Positions 23,377 to 29,957 of a stretch of DNA of 30,151 bases are shown piece by piece; position 1 is the stretch's first letter, and each line of letters begins with the position of its first letter. The DNA lies in IMG/VR virus record IMGVR_UViG_3300008952_000214, positions 1 to 30,151 of that record. One strand, 5' to 3'. The notes beneath the pieces were generated by a model. It did no database searches, was not told the DNA's origin, and worked only from the letters and a program-made list of their open reading frames with translations. A program made the position numbers and the translations under genes. The DNA comes from a virus.

Positions 23377-24913
23377 CCCTAAGATTATTAATTACACAAT
23401 CAGTTGACAAAATAGTAGTTGCTACGGAAGCCGCGTTTCTTAAAGCACTCTTAGTAACTAGTAGCGGGTCTATAATCCCCGATTTCACCATATTAACTAC
23501 TTTTCCTGTAACCACGTTTAAACCTTTTCCTTTACCAGTGACTTCATCAGTCTCTATACCAGCGTTATCAAGGATGGTTTTATAAGGTGCTTTAATTGCC
23601 TCTAACAATATCTCTTCACCTACAGATTTAGGTTTAATTGTTTGCGAAGCATTTAAAAGAGCTATTCCACCTCCTGGAACAATCCCTTCTTTAATCGCGG
23701 CTTTTGTAGCACAAATAGCATCTTCAACTCTATCTCTCTTCTCTTTTAATTCAACTTCTGAATTAGCCCCTACTTTTACTATTGCAACTTTAGCAGATAG
23801 CATAGCTAACCTTTTCTCTAGTCTAATGACTTTATTAGGATTTTTCTCTTTTAAAATATCTTTTTTTAGTTTCTCAACAATCTCTTTAGCTGCGTCAGGT
23901 ATGCTCTCCACTTGTAAGATAGTCTCATTTGCCGATGTAATTGATCTAAGGCAACCACCTAATTGCTCTGGCTGTATAAGATCTATATCATCACCTAACT
24001 CTTCATTGATTAAAGTAGCTCCGGTTAACATAGCTAAATCCATTAGTTTAGTCTTCTTATTCACGCCGTATATAGGTGCATCTATAACATTAACCTTTAT
24101 ATTGCCTTTAACCTTATTCATCGCTAAAGCTGTAGTAACCTGTGGTTCTACATCAGCTATTATCAATAAGGACTTACCATTCTTGATAACGTACTCTAAC
24201 ACCCCTTGAATCTTTCTAATGTTTTCAACCTTGTTCTCTATGATCAAGATTAAAGGATTGTCAAGTTCAGCCGTACCTTTGTCCTTATTTGTGACAAAGT
24301 GTTGATTCTTCAAACCAACATCGTATTGTATACCTTCTATATTTTCCACTGTTGTCTCTGGTAATTCATGAGTTTCCATTATAACAACACCAGTCTCATC
24401 TACATTCTTAAAGGCTTCACTTATTATTTCCCCTAGTTCTTTATCGTTGTTTGCAGATATAGTAGCAACTTGCTTAATAACGTCTCCACGTACATCTGAT
24501 GAGTTTTTATCTAAATAACTTATAACTTTTTCAACACCACTGTTTATCCCGTCTTTTAATGACCTAGATCCATGTTCATCTAAATACTTATATGCTTCTT
24601 CTAATATAGCGTAAGCTAATACAGTTGCAGTTGTTGTTCCATCACCAGCTTCACGTACAGTTTTTCTAGCTGCTTCTTTTAATAGTTTGGATCCCATGTT
24701 TTCCACTGGATCCAGTAATATCACTGAGTCGGCTACAGTTACACCATCTTTGGTTATAACTGGATTACCGGTGCTATCTTCTAGTATCACACATTTACCG
24801 CTAGCCCCTAAAGTGGAACTAACAGCTTTAGTGAGTTTTTGTATTCCATTGAATACTTTGTCTTGAGCATCTGAACCGAAGTTCAAATGCTTGACAATCA
24901 TCTCGTTTTGCAT
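23357..24913 (-). CDS. groEL: Chaperonin GroEL (60 kDa)
   Basis: A 518-residue chaperonin expected to form a ring that folds proteins with ATP. ATP-site signatures are complete: ITKDGVTVAD with D56, AGDGTTTATVLA with D91, VEDA with D398 (the position of the hydrolytic Asp in E. coli), and VPGGGIALL. The apical domain is more divergent: the segment equivalent to RGYLSPYF is VGLKNQHF (199-206), so two of the aromatic substrate/GroES-contact residues are changed. The C-terminus ends DESNR without the Gly-Gly-Met tail that lines cellular chambers. The likely clients are the phage's capsid and tail proteins encoded on the same strand. Identity is certain; altered client choice is inference. Confidence 0.97.
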   Translation of the reverse strand: MQNEMIVKHLNFGSDAQDKVFNGIQKLTKAVSSTLGASGKCVILEDSTGNPVITKDGVTVADSVILLDPVENMGSKLLKEAARKTVREAGDGTTTATVLAYAILEEAYKYLDEHGSRSLKDGINSGVEKVISYLDKNSSDVRGDVIKQVATISANNDKELGEIISEAFKNVDETGVVIMETHELPETTVENIEGIQYDVGLKNQHFVTNKDKGTAELDNPLILIIENKVENIRKIQGVLEYVIKNGKSLLIIADVEPQVTTALAMNKVKGNIKVNVIDAPIYGVNKKTKLMDLAMLTGATLINEELGDDIDLIQPEQLGGCLRSITSANETILQVESIPDAAKEIVEKLKKDILKEKNPNKVIRLEKRLAMLSAKVAIVKVGANSEVELKEKRDRVEDAICATKAAIKEGIVPGGGIALLNASQTIKPKSVGEEILLEAIKAPYKTILDNAGIETDEVTGKGKGLNVVTGKVVNMVKSGIIDPLLVTKSALRNAASVATTILSTDCVINNLRVDESNR

Positions 24914-24936
24914 TTAATTAAATTTAATTGATTTAC

Positions 24937-25227
24937 TTATTTAAAAGTCTTTACTACTTTTGGTCCATCTGAGAATTCAACTTTCTTAGCATAATGCTCT
25001 ATTGATCCATCAATTGCAGCTTCTGCTCCATCCATTGTTTCTCTCCTGGTAACATCGATCCATTTTCCTTTGTTATCGATGTCTTCGTATTCGGTTTGAT
25101 AGAATCCATTTGGTAATTGTACTATTCTCCAGTTAGCTTTATCTGCTAAATGTTTCCATAGGTTAATGGTTCTTTCGCTTAATTGTGGTTGACTACTCCA
25201 CGATCTAGTCTTTAAATAAAACGTCAT
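24937..25227 (-). CDS. Small conserved phage protein before groEL, function unknown
   Basis: A 96-residue protein with a recognisable core: LADKANWRIVQLPNGFYQTEY, then WIDVTRRETMDGAEAAIDGS and IEHYAKKVEF. This NWRIVQLPNGxYQTEY ... DVTRRETxxGAExAIDGSIxHY string recurs in small proteins of uncultured marine phages with no known role. The fold looks like short strands followed by a helix. It precedes groEL by 23 bases of pure A/T leader and follows the tail fibre gene by 57 bases containing only a weak ACCAC/GTGGT hairpin. Confidence 0.65.
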   Translation of the reverse strand: MTFYLKTRSWSSQPQLSERTINLWKHLADKANWRIVQLPNGFYQTEYEDIDNKGKWIDVTRRETMDGAEAAIDGSIEHYAKKVEFSDGPKVVKTFK

Positions 25228-25284
25228 AGTATTTGGTTTTATGTTTTATTGGTTCACCTTTCGGCTGGTTACCACTACTTGTGG

Positions 25285-27669
25285 TTATTCTCTTATTACT
25301 AACTGTAAATCTTTTACTAGCATATCATCTGATCCGCCAGAATTTCTTTCAATGTATATTTCTATGTAATCATTTTGCTCCATTAATACGCCATATACCA
25401 TTGATAAAGCACTAGACGCTTCATCATCAGCATTTATTTCAGATACGGAATCCGTTAGAGCTACACCGTTCTTATAGAAAAAGAAACTATATGGATCTAC
25501 TCCACCTCCTTGTTTTTCGTATGACAACGCTGCATGTATTGATACATATTTTTGCTTAGTTCCATTATAAGTGCATCTTCCAGCTGTTGTGGCTGTATAT
25601 CTTACTGATGATTGAGCCACTGCTAATCCACCTGAATTCATAATTGCTGGAATACCTGACCCGCCTAAACTGGTAGAAGTGGTATTACCCGTGAATGTCA
25701 TGACTACGCCAGCTGTTGAATTTAAAATACCTTGGTTAGCAAATACATCATAATTATATGTAGCTGTTTGTGAATAATCTGGTAATCCTGTTGCCACTGG
25801 TGAGAAAACTTCACCAGTTGTTAATCCATTATTAACAAAAGCGTTAGAAGATATTGTACCAAAGCCTGTGGTAGATCCTGTACCTATATTAATACCATTT
25901 TGTGTTTGTTGTGGATGTATAATGCATCCGTTGATATTAACGGCTCCAAAAGAAGTTAAATTATTGTTCTGCAACTCAATCATTGATGCTGTTGAATACT
26001 CCGTTGCGCTCCAATCGGTTGGATTTAAGTTTGGTGGAGTATTAGTATTGTTTGTTAAAGCTATGTAAAAAGATGAATTATATTCTACTTTATCACCTAT
26101 AACGTAACTGGTAGCTATGTCCCAACTAGGTAAACTATTATTAGCTTCATCGTACCATCTGATGAATTCGCATGATGAAATTTCTAGTTTTGATACGTCT
26201 CTAAATCTACAACCTATAGTTGATCTTGCTACATAGAAAAATAATGTATTTGATATGTCTACTAGGTCGAAACCATCGATGTCCATTACATTGGAACAAT
26301 TCCTAATTTGACAGTTAACTATTTCTAAAACCTTATCTCTACCATTATTTAATCCAGATGCTGCGACATTAGACCCTCTTATTAATAAAGATCCTAATGT
26401 TGTTGCTGATAGCCAAATATTTTGAAGAGTAAAGTCTACATCTGTTACTGTAATAAAATTGCCAGATCCACTATATATAAGTTTATCTAAATTTCTATTT
26501 AACCCAACTATAGCCGTACCATCACTATTAGCAGTTAGTGTATTAGAACATGTAACATTACCTCTAACTATATATGTAGTGTTTCCAGCGAGATTTATAT
26601 TTCCCAATGAAACTATACCAAAATCACTTTCTTGTGCTACTTCTATTACTTTTATAGAATTTACGTTTCTTCTTATTGATCCTCCACCCCAACTTAAAGT
26701 ATCTGTTATTGTTGCGGTTCTACCTGATAAAATAGTACCGTTACTAGCATATAAATTACTAATACCTACCGCTTGCCATACTGGATCAAAACCAGCGCCT
26801 TTAGTTGTTAATACGTGGTCTACTGTTCCTGGTGATAATTTAGATAATCCCGCGGAAGAATTTCCATAAAGTATATCTCCTTGATTGTAACTAGTTAGTC
26901 CAGTGCCGCCATTAGCAGCGCTTAACTCGGTTCCACTCCAATTAGAGTTGTTAACTGCTAACGCCTGCCAGGAGGGTAAGCCGCCTGAAACCATCAACAC
27001 TTCACCTGTGGCGCCTATACCTAATTGTGTTAAAGTTGTTGGTGTAGTGGTATTGTAATAAAGTATATCACCCTGTGTGTAACTAGAAGTTAAACCAGTA
27101 CCACCGTAGGTTAATCCTACTTCTGTACCATTCCATGTACCAGTACCAATAGTTCCTAAAGTTGTTATAGAAGCTTGTCCTACATAATTGGTAGGATCTA
27201 TATCTATCACTGGATTAGCACCAGCGGTTACAGTTACTCTATTAGGTGTACCACTTACTGTAATTATAGGTGATGCCGCAGGGGCTTGCCACGTCGCGTT
27301 GCCTGAACCATCAGATGTTAATACATGACTAGCAATAGCACCTGTAGATATTTGTAATGTAGAAGATAATACAACAGCACCACTTAGCGTTGTTGGACTT
27401 GCAACTGTAAATAAACTTAATCCAGTGAATGTTAACGAGTAATTGGAATCGCCGTATAAACCACTTAATGTTCTGTTTCCTGTAATAGATCCATTAGTTT
27501 GATATATGGTGCTAGTTGCACCACCCCCACCATAAGTTGCGTTTATATACGCACCATAAGTAGCGGTAGTAACAGTTTTAGTATTATTCTCATCACTACC
27601 ATCAGATACTAATAACTTCTCTGTACCATCTACAGCACCTAAATCAGGGTATGTATATATTATTGCCAT
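25285..27669 (-). CDS. Tail fibre / adhesin with beta-helix and chitin-binding-type module
   Basis: A 794-residue receptor-binding protein. Order of parts: an N-terminal attachment region (1-60, YPDLGAVDGTEKLLVSDG); shaft with two repeats (about 180-236 and 243-300) of the form GGTGLTSY..GDILY...L..L..G..G.VL..G..P.WQAL; a right-handed beta-helix-like region (about 305-515) with periodic N and V strands; a short module about 514-554 (PSWDIATSYVIGDKVEYNSSFYIAL, quoted in part) typical of carbohydrate-binding family 5/12; more helix to about 660; and a C-terminal jelly-roll (about 690-794, C1q/TNF-like, with NGVALTDSVSEIN and NDYIEIYIERN). The last domain is the likely trimerising receptor tip. 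All are pattern-based. Confidence 0.75.
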   Translation of the reverse strand: MAIIYTYPDLGAVDGTEKLLVSDGSDENNTKTVTTATYGAYINATYGGGGATSTIYQTNGSITGNRTLSGLYGDSNYSLTFTGLSLFTVASPTTLSGAVVLSSTLQISTGAIASHVLTSDGSGNATWQAPAASPIITVSGTPNRVTVTAGANPVIDIDPTNYVGQASITTLGTIGTGTWNGTEVGLTYGGTGLTSSYTQGDILYYNTTTPTTLTQLGIGATGEVLMVSGGLPSWQALAVNNSNWSGTELSAANGGTGLTSYNQGDILYGNSSAGLSKLSPGTVDHVLTTKGAGFDPVWQAVGISNLYASNGTILSGRTATITDTLSWGGGSIRRNVNSIKVIEVAQESDFGIVSLGNINLAGNTTYIVRGNVTCSNTLTANSDGTAIVGLNRNLDKLIYSGSGNFITVTDVDFTLQNIWLSATTLGSLLIRGSNVAASGLNNGRDKVLEIVNCQIRNCSNVMDIDGFDLVDISNTLFFYVARSTIGCRFRDVSKLEISSCEFIRWYDEANNSLPSWDIATSYVIGDKVEYNSSFYIALTNNTNTPPNLNPTDWSATEYSTASMIELQNNNLTSFGAVNINGCIIHPQQTQNGINIGTGSTTGFGTISSNAFVNNGLTTGEVFSPVATGLPDYSQTATYNYDVFANQGILNSTAGVVMTFTGNTTSTSLGGSGIPAIMNSGGLAVAQSSVRYTATTAGRCTYNGTKQKYVSIHAALSYEKQGGGVDPYSFFFYKNGVALTDSVSEINADDEASSALSMVYGVLMEQNDYIEIYIERNSGGSDDMLVKDLQLVIRE

Positions 27670-27927
27670 TTATTTACGTTTTTTTCTTTTGCAACCTTCT
27701 TTCTTAGTACCTTTACCATCATTGCCTCTGTTTGCCTTCACAGATTTAAATCTACCAGACTTATGATCGTAATCTTTACCTTTTATGTTAACACCCTTCT
27801 TTTTAGCAGCTCTACGTTTTCTCTGGTTTTCAGCACGCATCTTCTCTCTCCTACGAGTGTTAGCTGCCGCTAAATCCCTTATTCTTTTAGCTTTCCTTGC
27901 TTTAGCACTTAGCTTTTGCTTAGGCAT
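27670..27927 (-). CDS. Small highly basic protein, possible DNA-binding virion protein
   Basis: An 85-residue protein of which well over a third is Lys or Arg: AKARKAKRIRDLAAANTRRR, then KMRAENQRKRRAAKKKGVN, with a basic, probably disordered end KEGCKRKKRK. The first 40 residues form an amphipathic helix. It overlaps the end of the preceding gene by eight bases and abuts the tail fibre gene. Very basic small proteins in late operons can neutralise packaged DNA or bind RNA; no named family is recognised. The helix block occurs in other marine phages as far as I recall. Confidence 0.6.
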   Translation of the reverse strand: MPKQKLSAKARKAKRIRDLAAANTRRREKMRAENQRKRRAAKKKGVNIKGKDYDHKSGRFKSVKANRGNDGKGTKKEGCKRKKRK

Positions 27928-28645
27928 TTTTTCCTCTCCAGTTAAATCTTCCTCCTAAATTACCACCGCTTTTGCCCACATATCCTCTAGTTCTTTTACC
28001 TTTTCCTTTATGTCCTTTTTGCGCGTTATATCTACCTTTACCAGGTGATTTGCTTATTTTAAATTTTCTATTACCTCTATTGATTTTCCATTTTTCTGGA
28101 GAATCTGGATCTTTAGGTGTCCTTGAACGATCAGTTTTACCTGGATTGGCGGAAACTTGAGAGTACATATATTCTCCCTTCGCGTCAAACATATTCTGAT
28201 ATCTTAATCCACCAGTTCCTTGCGTTTCAGCTGCTTTACTACCTGATTTTATTCCACTAACGGTGGCTCTATCGCTATCATATCCCGCTTCGTATAAAGA
28301 CTTACCTTCTTTTGATACAGCTTGAATGGGTTTATCCATCAAGTTCACGTCTTTTCTAGCTCCCACGTTGACTCTCTTTTTAGTAGACCAATCTTTAATG
28401 TCTGCTTTTCTTTTAGTTAACTGTTCTTTTCTTGATTGAGATGCCATATATTTGTTTATACTAGCTTGATCACCCGCGTCTAGAGCTACATCGAAGTCTA
28501 CACTCTTCATATCTCTCCTTACATCTCTTAAACCTTTCCTTATTTGCCGCATTTCTTTCCTTTCCTCACCACCAGCCTTTATAGCTGCTGAAGTAGTGCC
28601 GGCTGTAGCATCCTTGAGATCTTGACTTCTTAATTTATACGCCAT
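27920..28645 (-). CDS. Basic protein of unknown function, first gene of the late block
   Basis: A 241-residue protein with a helical first third (LRSQDLKDATAGTTSAAIK, then EERKEMRQIRKGLRDVRRDM), a polar middle with ALDAGDQASINKYMASQSRK, and a low-complexity Gly/Lys/Arg tail from about 180 on (GRYNAQKGHKGKGKRTRG). There is no membrane segment and no catalytic motif. It is the promoter-proximal gene of the minus-strand block. Its leader is TTACAAAAATAAATAATT before ATG, without a Shine-Dalgarno sequence, a Bacteroidota-type start. The charge and the RG/KG-rich tail suggest nucleic acid contact, perhaps within the virion. Confidence 0.6.
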   Translation of the reverse strand: MAYKLRSQDLKDATAGTTSAAIKAGGEERKEMRQIRKGLRDVRRDMKSVDFDVALDAGDQASINKYMASQSRKEQLTKRKADIKDWSTKKRVNVGARKDVNLMDKPIQAVSKEGKSLYEAGYDSDRATVSGIKSGSKAAETQGTGGLRYQNMFDAKGEYMYSQVSANPGKTDRSRTPKDPDSPEKWKINRGNRKFKISKSPGKGRYNAQKGHKGKGKRTRGYVGKSGGNLGGRFNWRGKNA

Positions 28646-28814
28646 AATTATTTATTTTTGTAATATTGTTAGTTTTTTGCGCATTTTACGCACTTTTCTA
28701 GTCAAAAGGCGGTACGCTAATGTGTTTATCTTGATATTTGATTTAATTTTATTCCCCATGGGAATATTATTCACATGTAAAAGTAGTAATTTACAAATAA
28801 TTTTCCCTAAAACT

Positions 28815-28869
28815 GTGACATTAGCCCATTACTCCCCTATATAATACCCTAATGTCATAGTATAATACC
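28815..28869. promoter_or_regulatory. Inverted repeat with paired TATAATACC direct repeats (operator/promoter-like)
   Basis: TGACATTAG (28816-28824) and CTAATGTCA (28849-28857) form a perfect 9-base inverted repeat across a 24-base spacer. TATAATACC occurs at 28840-28848 and again at 28861-28869, exactly 21 bases apart, or two helical turns. On the plus strand GTGACA (28815-28820) lies 19 bases before the first TATAAT, which resembles a -35/-10 pair with a long spacer. The combination suggests a repressor or activator site over a promoter. Confidence 0.45.
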
Positions 28870-29122
28870 GGATATATATAAAATAAATTTATTTATTTTA
28901 CTTAAGGGTACATATTAGATATGGAGGAGTGGAGTACTATACTCTAAAAATAAAAAAAGTTTTTCAAAACCGAAATTCGTTTCATTTTGCCGGGTCCCCC
29001 TTTTTTATTTTGAATTTCTCCATATTTTTTGGGTTTAAATATAATTTTCCTCCAAGTATTTAGCAAATTACTTTCACCTTTTACCTCATCATCCATCCAT
29101 CCATCACCACACAGCAGCGGCG

Positions 29123-29137
29123 GCCCCGTGCGGGGGC
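29123..29137. other. GC-rich hairpin in the control region
   Basis: GCCCC-GTGCG-GGGGC is a perfect five-pair GC stem inside a 40-base island that is nearly all G and C, in otherwise very AT-rich DNA. It lies just ahead of the promoter-like cassette. It has no T-run, so it is not a normal terminator. Confidence 0.5.
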
Positions 29138-29149
29138 GGGCAGGCTAGT

Positions 29150-29209
29150 GTGTATAGCATTCCCCCCTCCGACAATCTCAATACGACCGTTGTTAGATAA
29201 TATATATGA
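29150..29209 (+). promoter_or_regulatory. Promoter-like cassette A with T7-class core
   Basis: The cassette is GTGTATAGCAT, 11 bases, ACAATCT, one base, AATACGAC (29180-29187), five bases, then TTAGATAATATATATGA (29193-29209). AATACGAC is identical to positions -16 to -9 of the T7 promoter, and TAG falls at the positions equivalent to -2 to +1, so the predicted first base is G29196. Fifty bases of A/T leader follow before the 72-residue gene. The second copy near 30.0 kb keeps the spacing from ACAATCT onward base for base. Confidence 0.6.
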
Positions 29210-29247
29210 GTTTAAAATAAATTATTAACTAAATTAAATTAAGTATT

Positions 29248-29466
29248 ATGAAAAAGAATGTAGTAGTAAAGAAGAGATTCATTATCTCTAAAGGAATGTT
29301 AGGTAAAGGTTTAACAGTGAAGTTCACTAATAAGAAGGGTGAAACGTATGAATACAATCACGATGAAGTATTCGCAGCGAATCAAGAGAAGTTACTGAGT
29401 ATGGCGTGCTTTAATGAGTATGGTAACTACACTAACACTAACAAATTGCCAAACTGGGCTAAGTAA
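29248..29466 (+). CDS. Small protein of unknown function, plus-strand region
   Basis: A 72-residue basic protein: MKKNVVVKKRFIISKGML, then a strand-rich GLTVKFTNKKGETYEYN and HDEVFAANQEKLLSMACFNE, ending NTNKLPNWAK. The layout of two short strands with a turn followed by a helix suggests a small alpha/beta fold; no family is recognised. It is preceded by promoter-like cassette A and an A/T leader without a Shine-Dalgarno sequence, and followed by a strong RNA stem-loop ten bases past its stop. Small early proteins that act on the host are often of this kind, but that is only an analogy. Confidence 0.6.
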   Translation: MKKNVVVKKRFIISKGMLGKGLTVKFTNKKGETYEYNHDEVFAANQEKLLSMACFNEYGNYTNTNKLPNWAK

Positions 29467-29475
29467 GCTCAGTAA

Positions 29476-29529
29476 GCTGTCACCACACCTCGCTCTGTAA
29501 CTGGAGCGGGGATTTGTGGGTAGGACAGC
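29476..29529 (+). ncRNA. Long structured stem-loop after the 72-residue gene
   Basis: Three stacked helices can be drawn: GCTGTC (29476-29481) with GACAGC (29524-29529), CCACA (29483-29487) with TGTGG (29515-29519), and CCTCGCTC (29488-29495) with GAGCGGGG (29504-29511), closing an eight-base loop. Only small bulges (A, ATT and GTAG) interrupt about 19 pairs. No T-run follows, so it is not a standard terminator. Its last two bases are also the first two of the tRNA-like element, so the two foldings compete at that junction. Confidence 0.5.
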
Positions 29530-29616
29530 CAGTGTAAGCTAAGTAAGTATCGCGTTATGCTTAGTGAACTAAGGAGCTCGGTAGCCGAGGTGTGAGTTCG
29601 AATCTCACCACTGGTT
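29528..29616 (+). tRNA. tRNA-like element, class II layout, degenerate (tRNA-Leu-like)
   Basis: The acceptor stem GCCAGTG pairs with CACTGGT over seven base pairs (the first is G-U). The T arm is perfect: GTGAG, loop TTCGAAT, CTCAC. A long variable arm, CTCGG-TAG-CCGAG, makes it class II, and the segment CGCG..TATGCTTAGTG aligns by eye with a Leu (TAG) anticodon region. However, a normal five-pair anticodon stem cannot be drawn, the D loop lacks the GG pair (AAGTAAGT instead), and no CCA is encoded. A seven-pair CTAAGTA/TGCTTAG hairpin can form in place of the D and anticodon arms. It may be a decayed tRNA gene or a genuine tRNA-like RNA. Confidence 0.45.
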
Positions 29617-29637
29617 CTAAACCATAAAATATAAATT

Positions 29638-29775
29638 ATGTCACCAAAAGAATATAATGCACTATTAAAAGAATTAGCACAGCCATGTGTAATTTTACCG
29701 ATCATATTATCAATGGAATTACTTGTTGACATATCTCTTGATCTGTATGAGTATGATTTAAAACACCCGAATTAA
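29638..29775 (+). CDS. Small protein of unknown function (45 residues)
   Basis: A short frame, MSPKEYNALLKELAQPCVIL at the start, continuing PIILSMELLVDISLDLYEYD. It is mostly hydrophobic and could be helical, with a central stretch (17-33) that might touch a membrane. The leader AAATATAAATT before the ATG matches the leaders of neighbouring genes. It begins 22 bases after the tRNA-like element. No family is recognised; its reality rests on start context and strand consistency, so confidence is moderate. Confidence 0.5.
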   Translation: MSPKEYNALLKELAQPCVILPIILSMELLVDISLDLYEYDLKHPN

Positions 29776-29796
29776 TAACCACTAAAATATAATATC

Positions 29797-29907
29797 ATGA
29801 AAACTATTGAATTAGCACTATTCGCAGCAGGTGTTGCTGCAATGATCATCTTATCAGCTGTAGTAATCTGGCAAATGTCAGTTGGAAACTATTACATGAC
29901 TTTCTAA
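29797..29907 (+). CDS. Small single-span membrane protein (36 residues)
   Basis: A 36-residue frame, MKTIELALFAAGVAAMIILS at the start, that is almost entirely one membrane helix (about 5-27) with a short polar end NYYMTF. The upstream AAAATATAATATC leader is of the same type as the other plus-strand genes. Such tiny membrane proteins are common in early regions of phages, and this one could alter the host membrane or superinfection, but the sequence does not say which. A chance frame cannot be fully excluded at this length. Confidence 0.5.
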   Translation: MKTIELALFAAGVAAMIILSAVVIWQMSVGNYYMTF

Positions 29908-29921
29908 CCCATTGGTTAATA

Positions 29922-29957
29922 GTCAGCGCCAAGCGGCCGCGCAAGCGGCACGCGGGC
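29922..29957. other. GC-rich island before cassette B
   Basis: A 36-base stretch dominated by G and C follows the 36-residue gene. It contains AAGCGGC twice (29931-29937 and 29943-29949) and a GCGGCCGC palindrome at 29933-29940. It occupies the same place relative to the promoter-like cassette as the GC-rich hairpin does for cassette A. Confidence 0.5.

Larger units (their letters stand above)
28646..29247. promoter_or_regulatory. Divergent non-coding control region
   Basis: About 600 bases separate the minus-strand late block from the plus-strand small genes. I find no convincing frame in it. It holds AT-rich sequence next to the late block, a 9-base inverted repeat with two TATAATACC copies, a GAGTA-CTA-TACTC palindrome at 28932-28944, a short ATCC tandem repeat at 29091-29105, a GC-rich hairpin and a promoter-like cassette leading to the 72-residue gene. 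No classical Bacteroidota TTTG/TAnnTTTG promoter for the late block was evident, so how that block is started remains open. Confidence 0.7.

Noticed and set aside
25271-25284. ACCAC/GTGGT hairpin between the tail fibre gene and the following small gene as a terminator
   Set aside because: The stem is only five pairs and no T-run follows on the minus strand.
28678-28694. TGCG/CGCA hairpin near the start of the late block as a terminator
   Set aside because: The four-pair stem is too weak, and the flanking T tracts are common in this AT-rich sequence.
29091-29105. ATCC tandem repeat as a CRISPR or phase-variable array
   Set aside because: Only about three and a half copies of a four-base unit, outside any gene, with no spacer structure.
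29469-29732. An 87-codon minus-strand open frame opposite the tRNA-like region
   Set aside because: It runs antisense through the stem-loop and the tRNA-like element and into a plus-strand small gene, has no family resemblance and lacks the A/T leader of the other genes.
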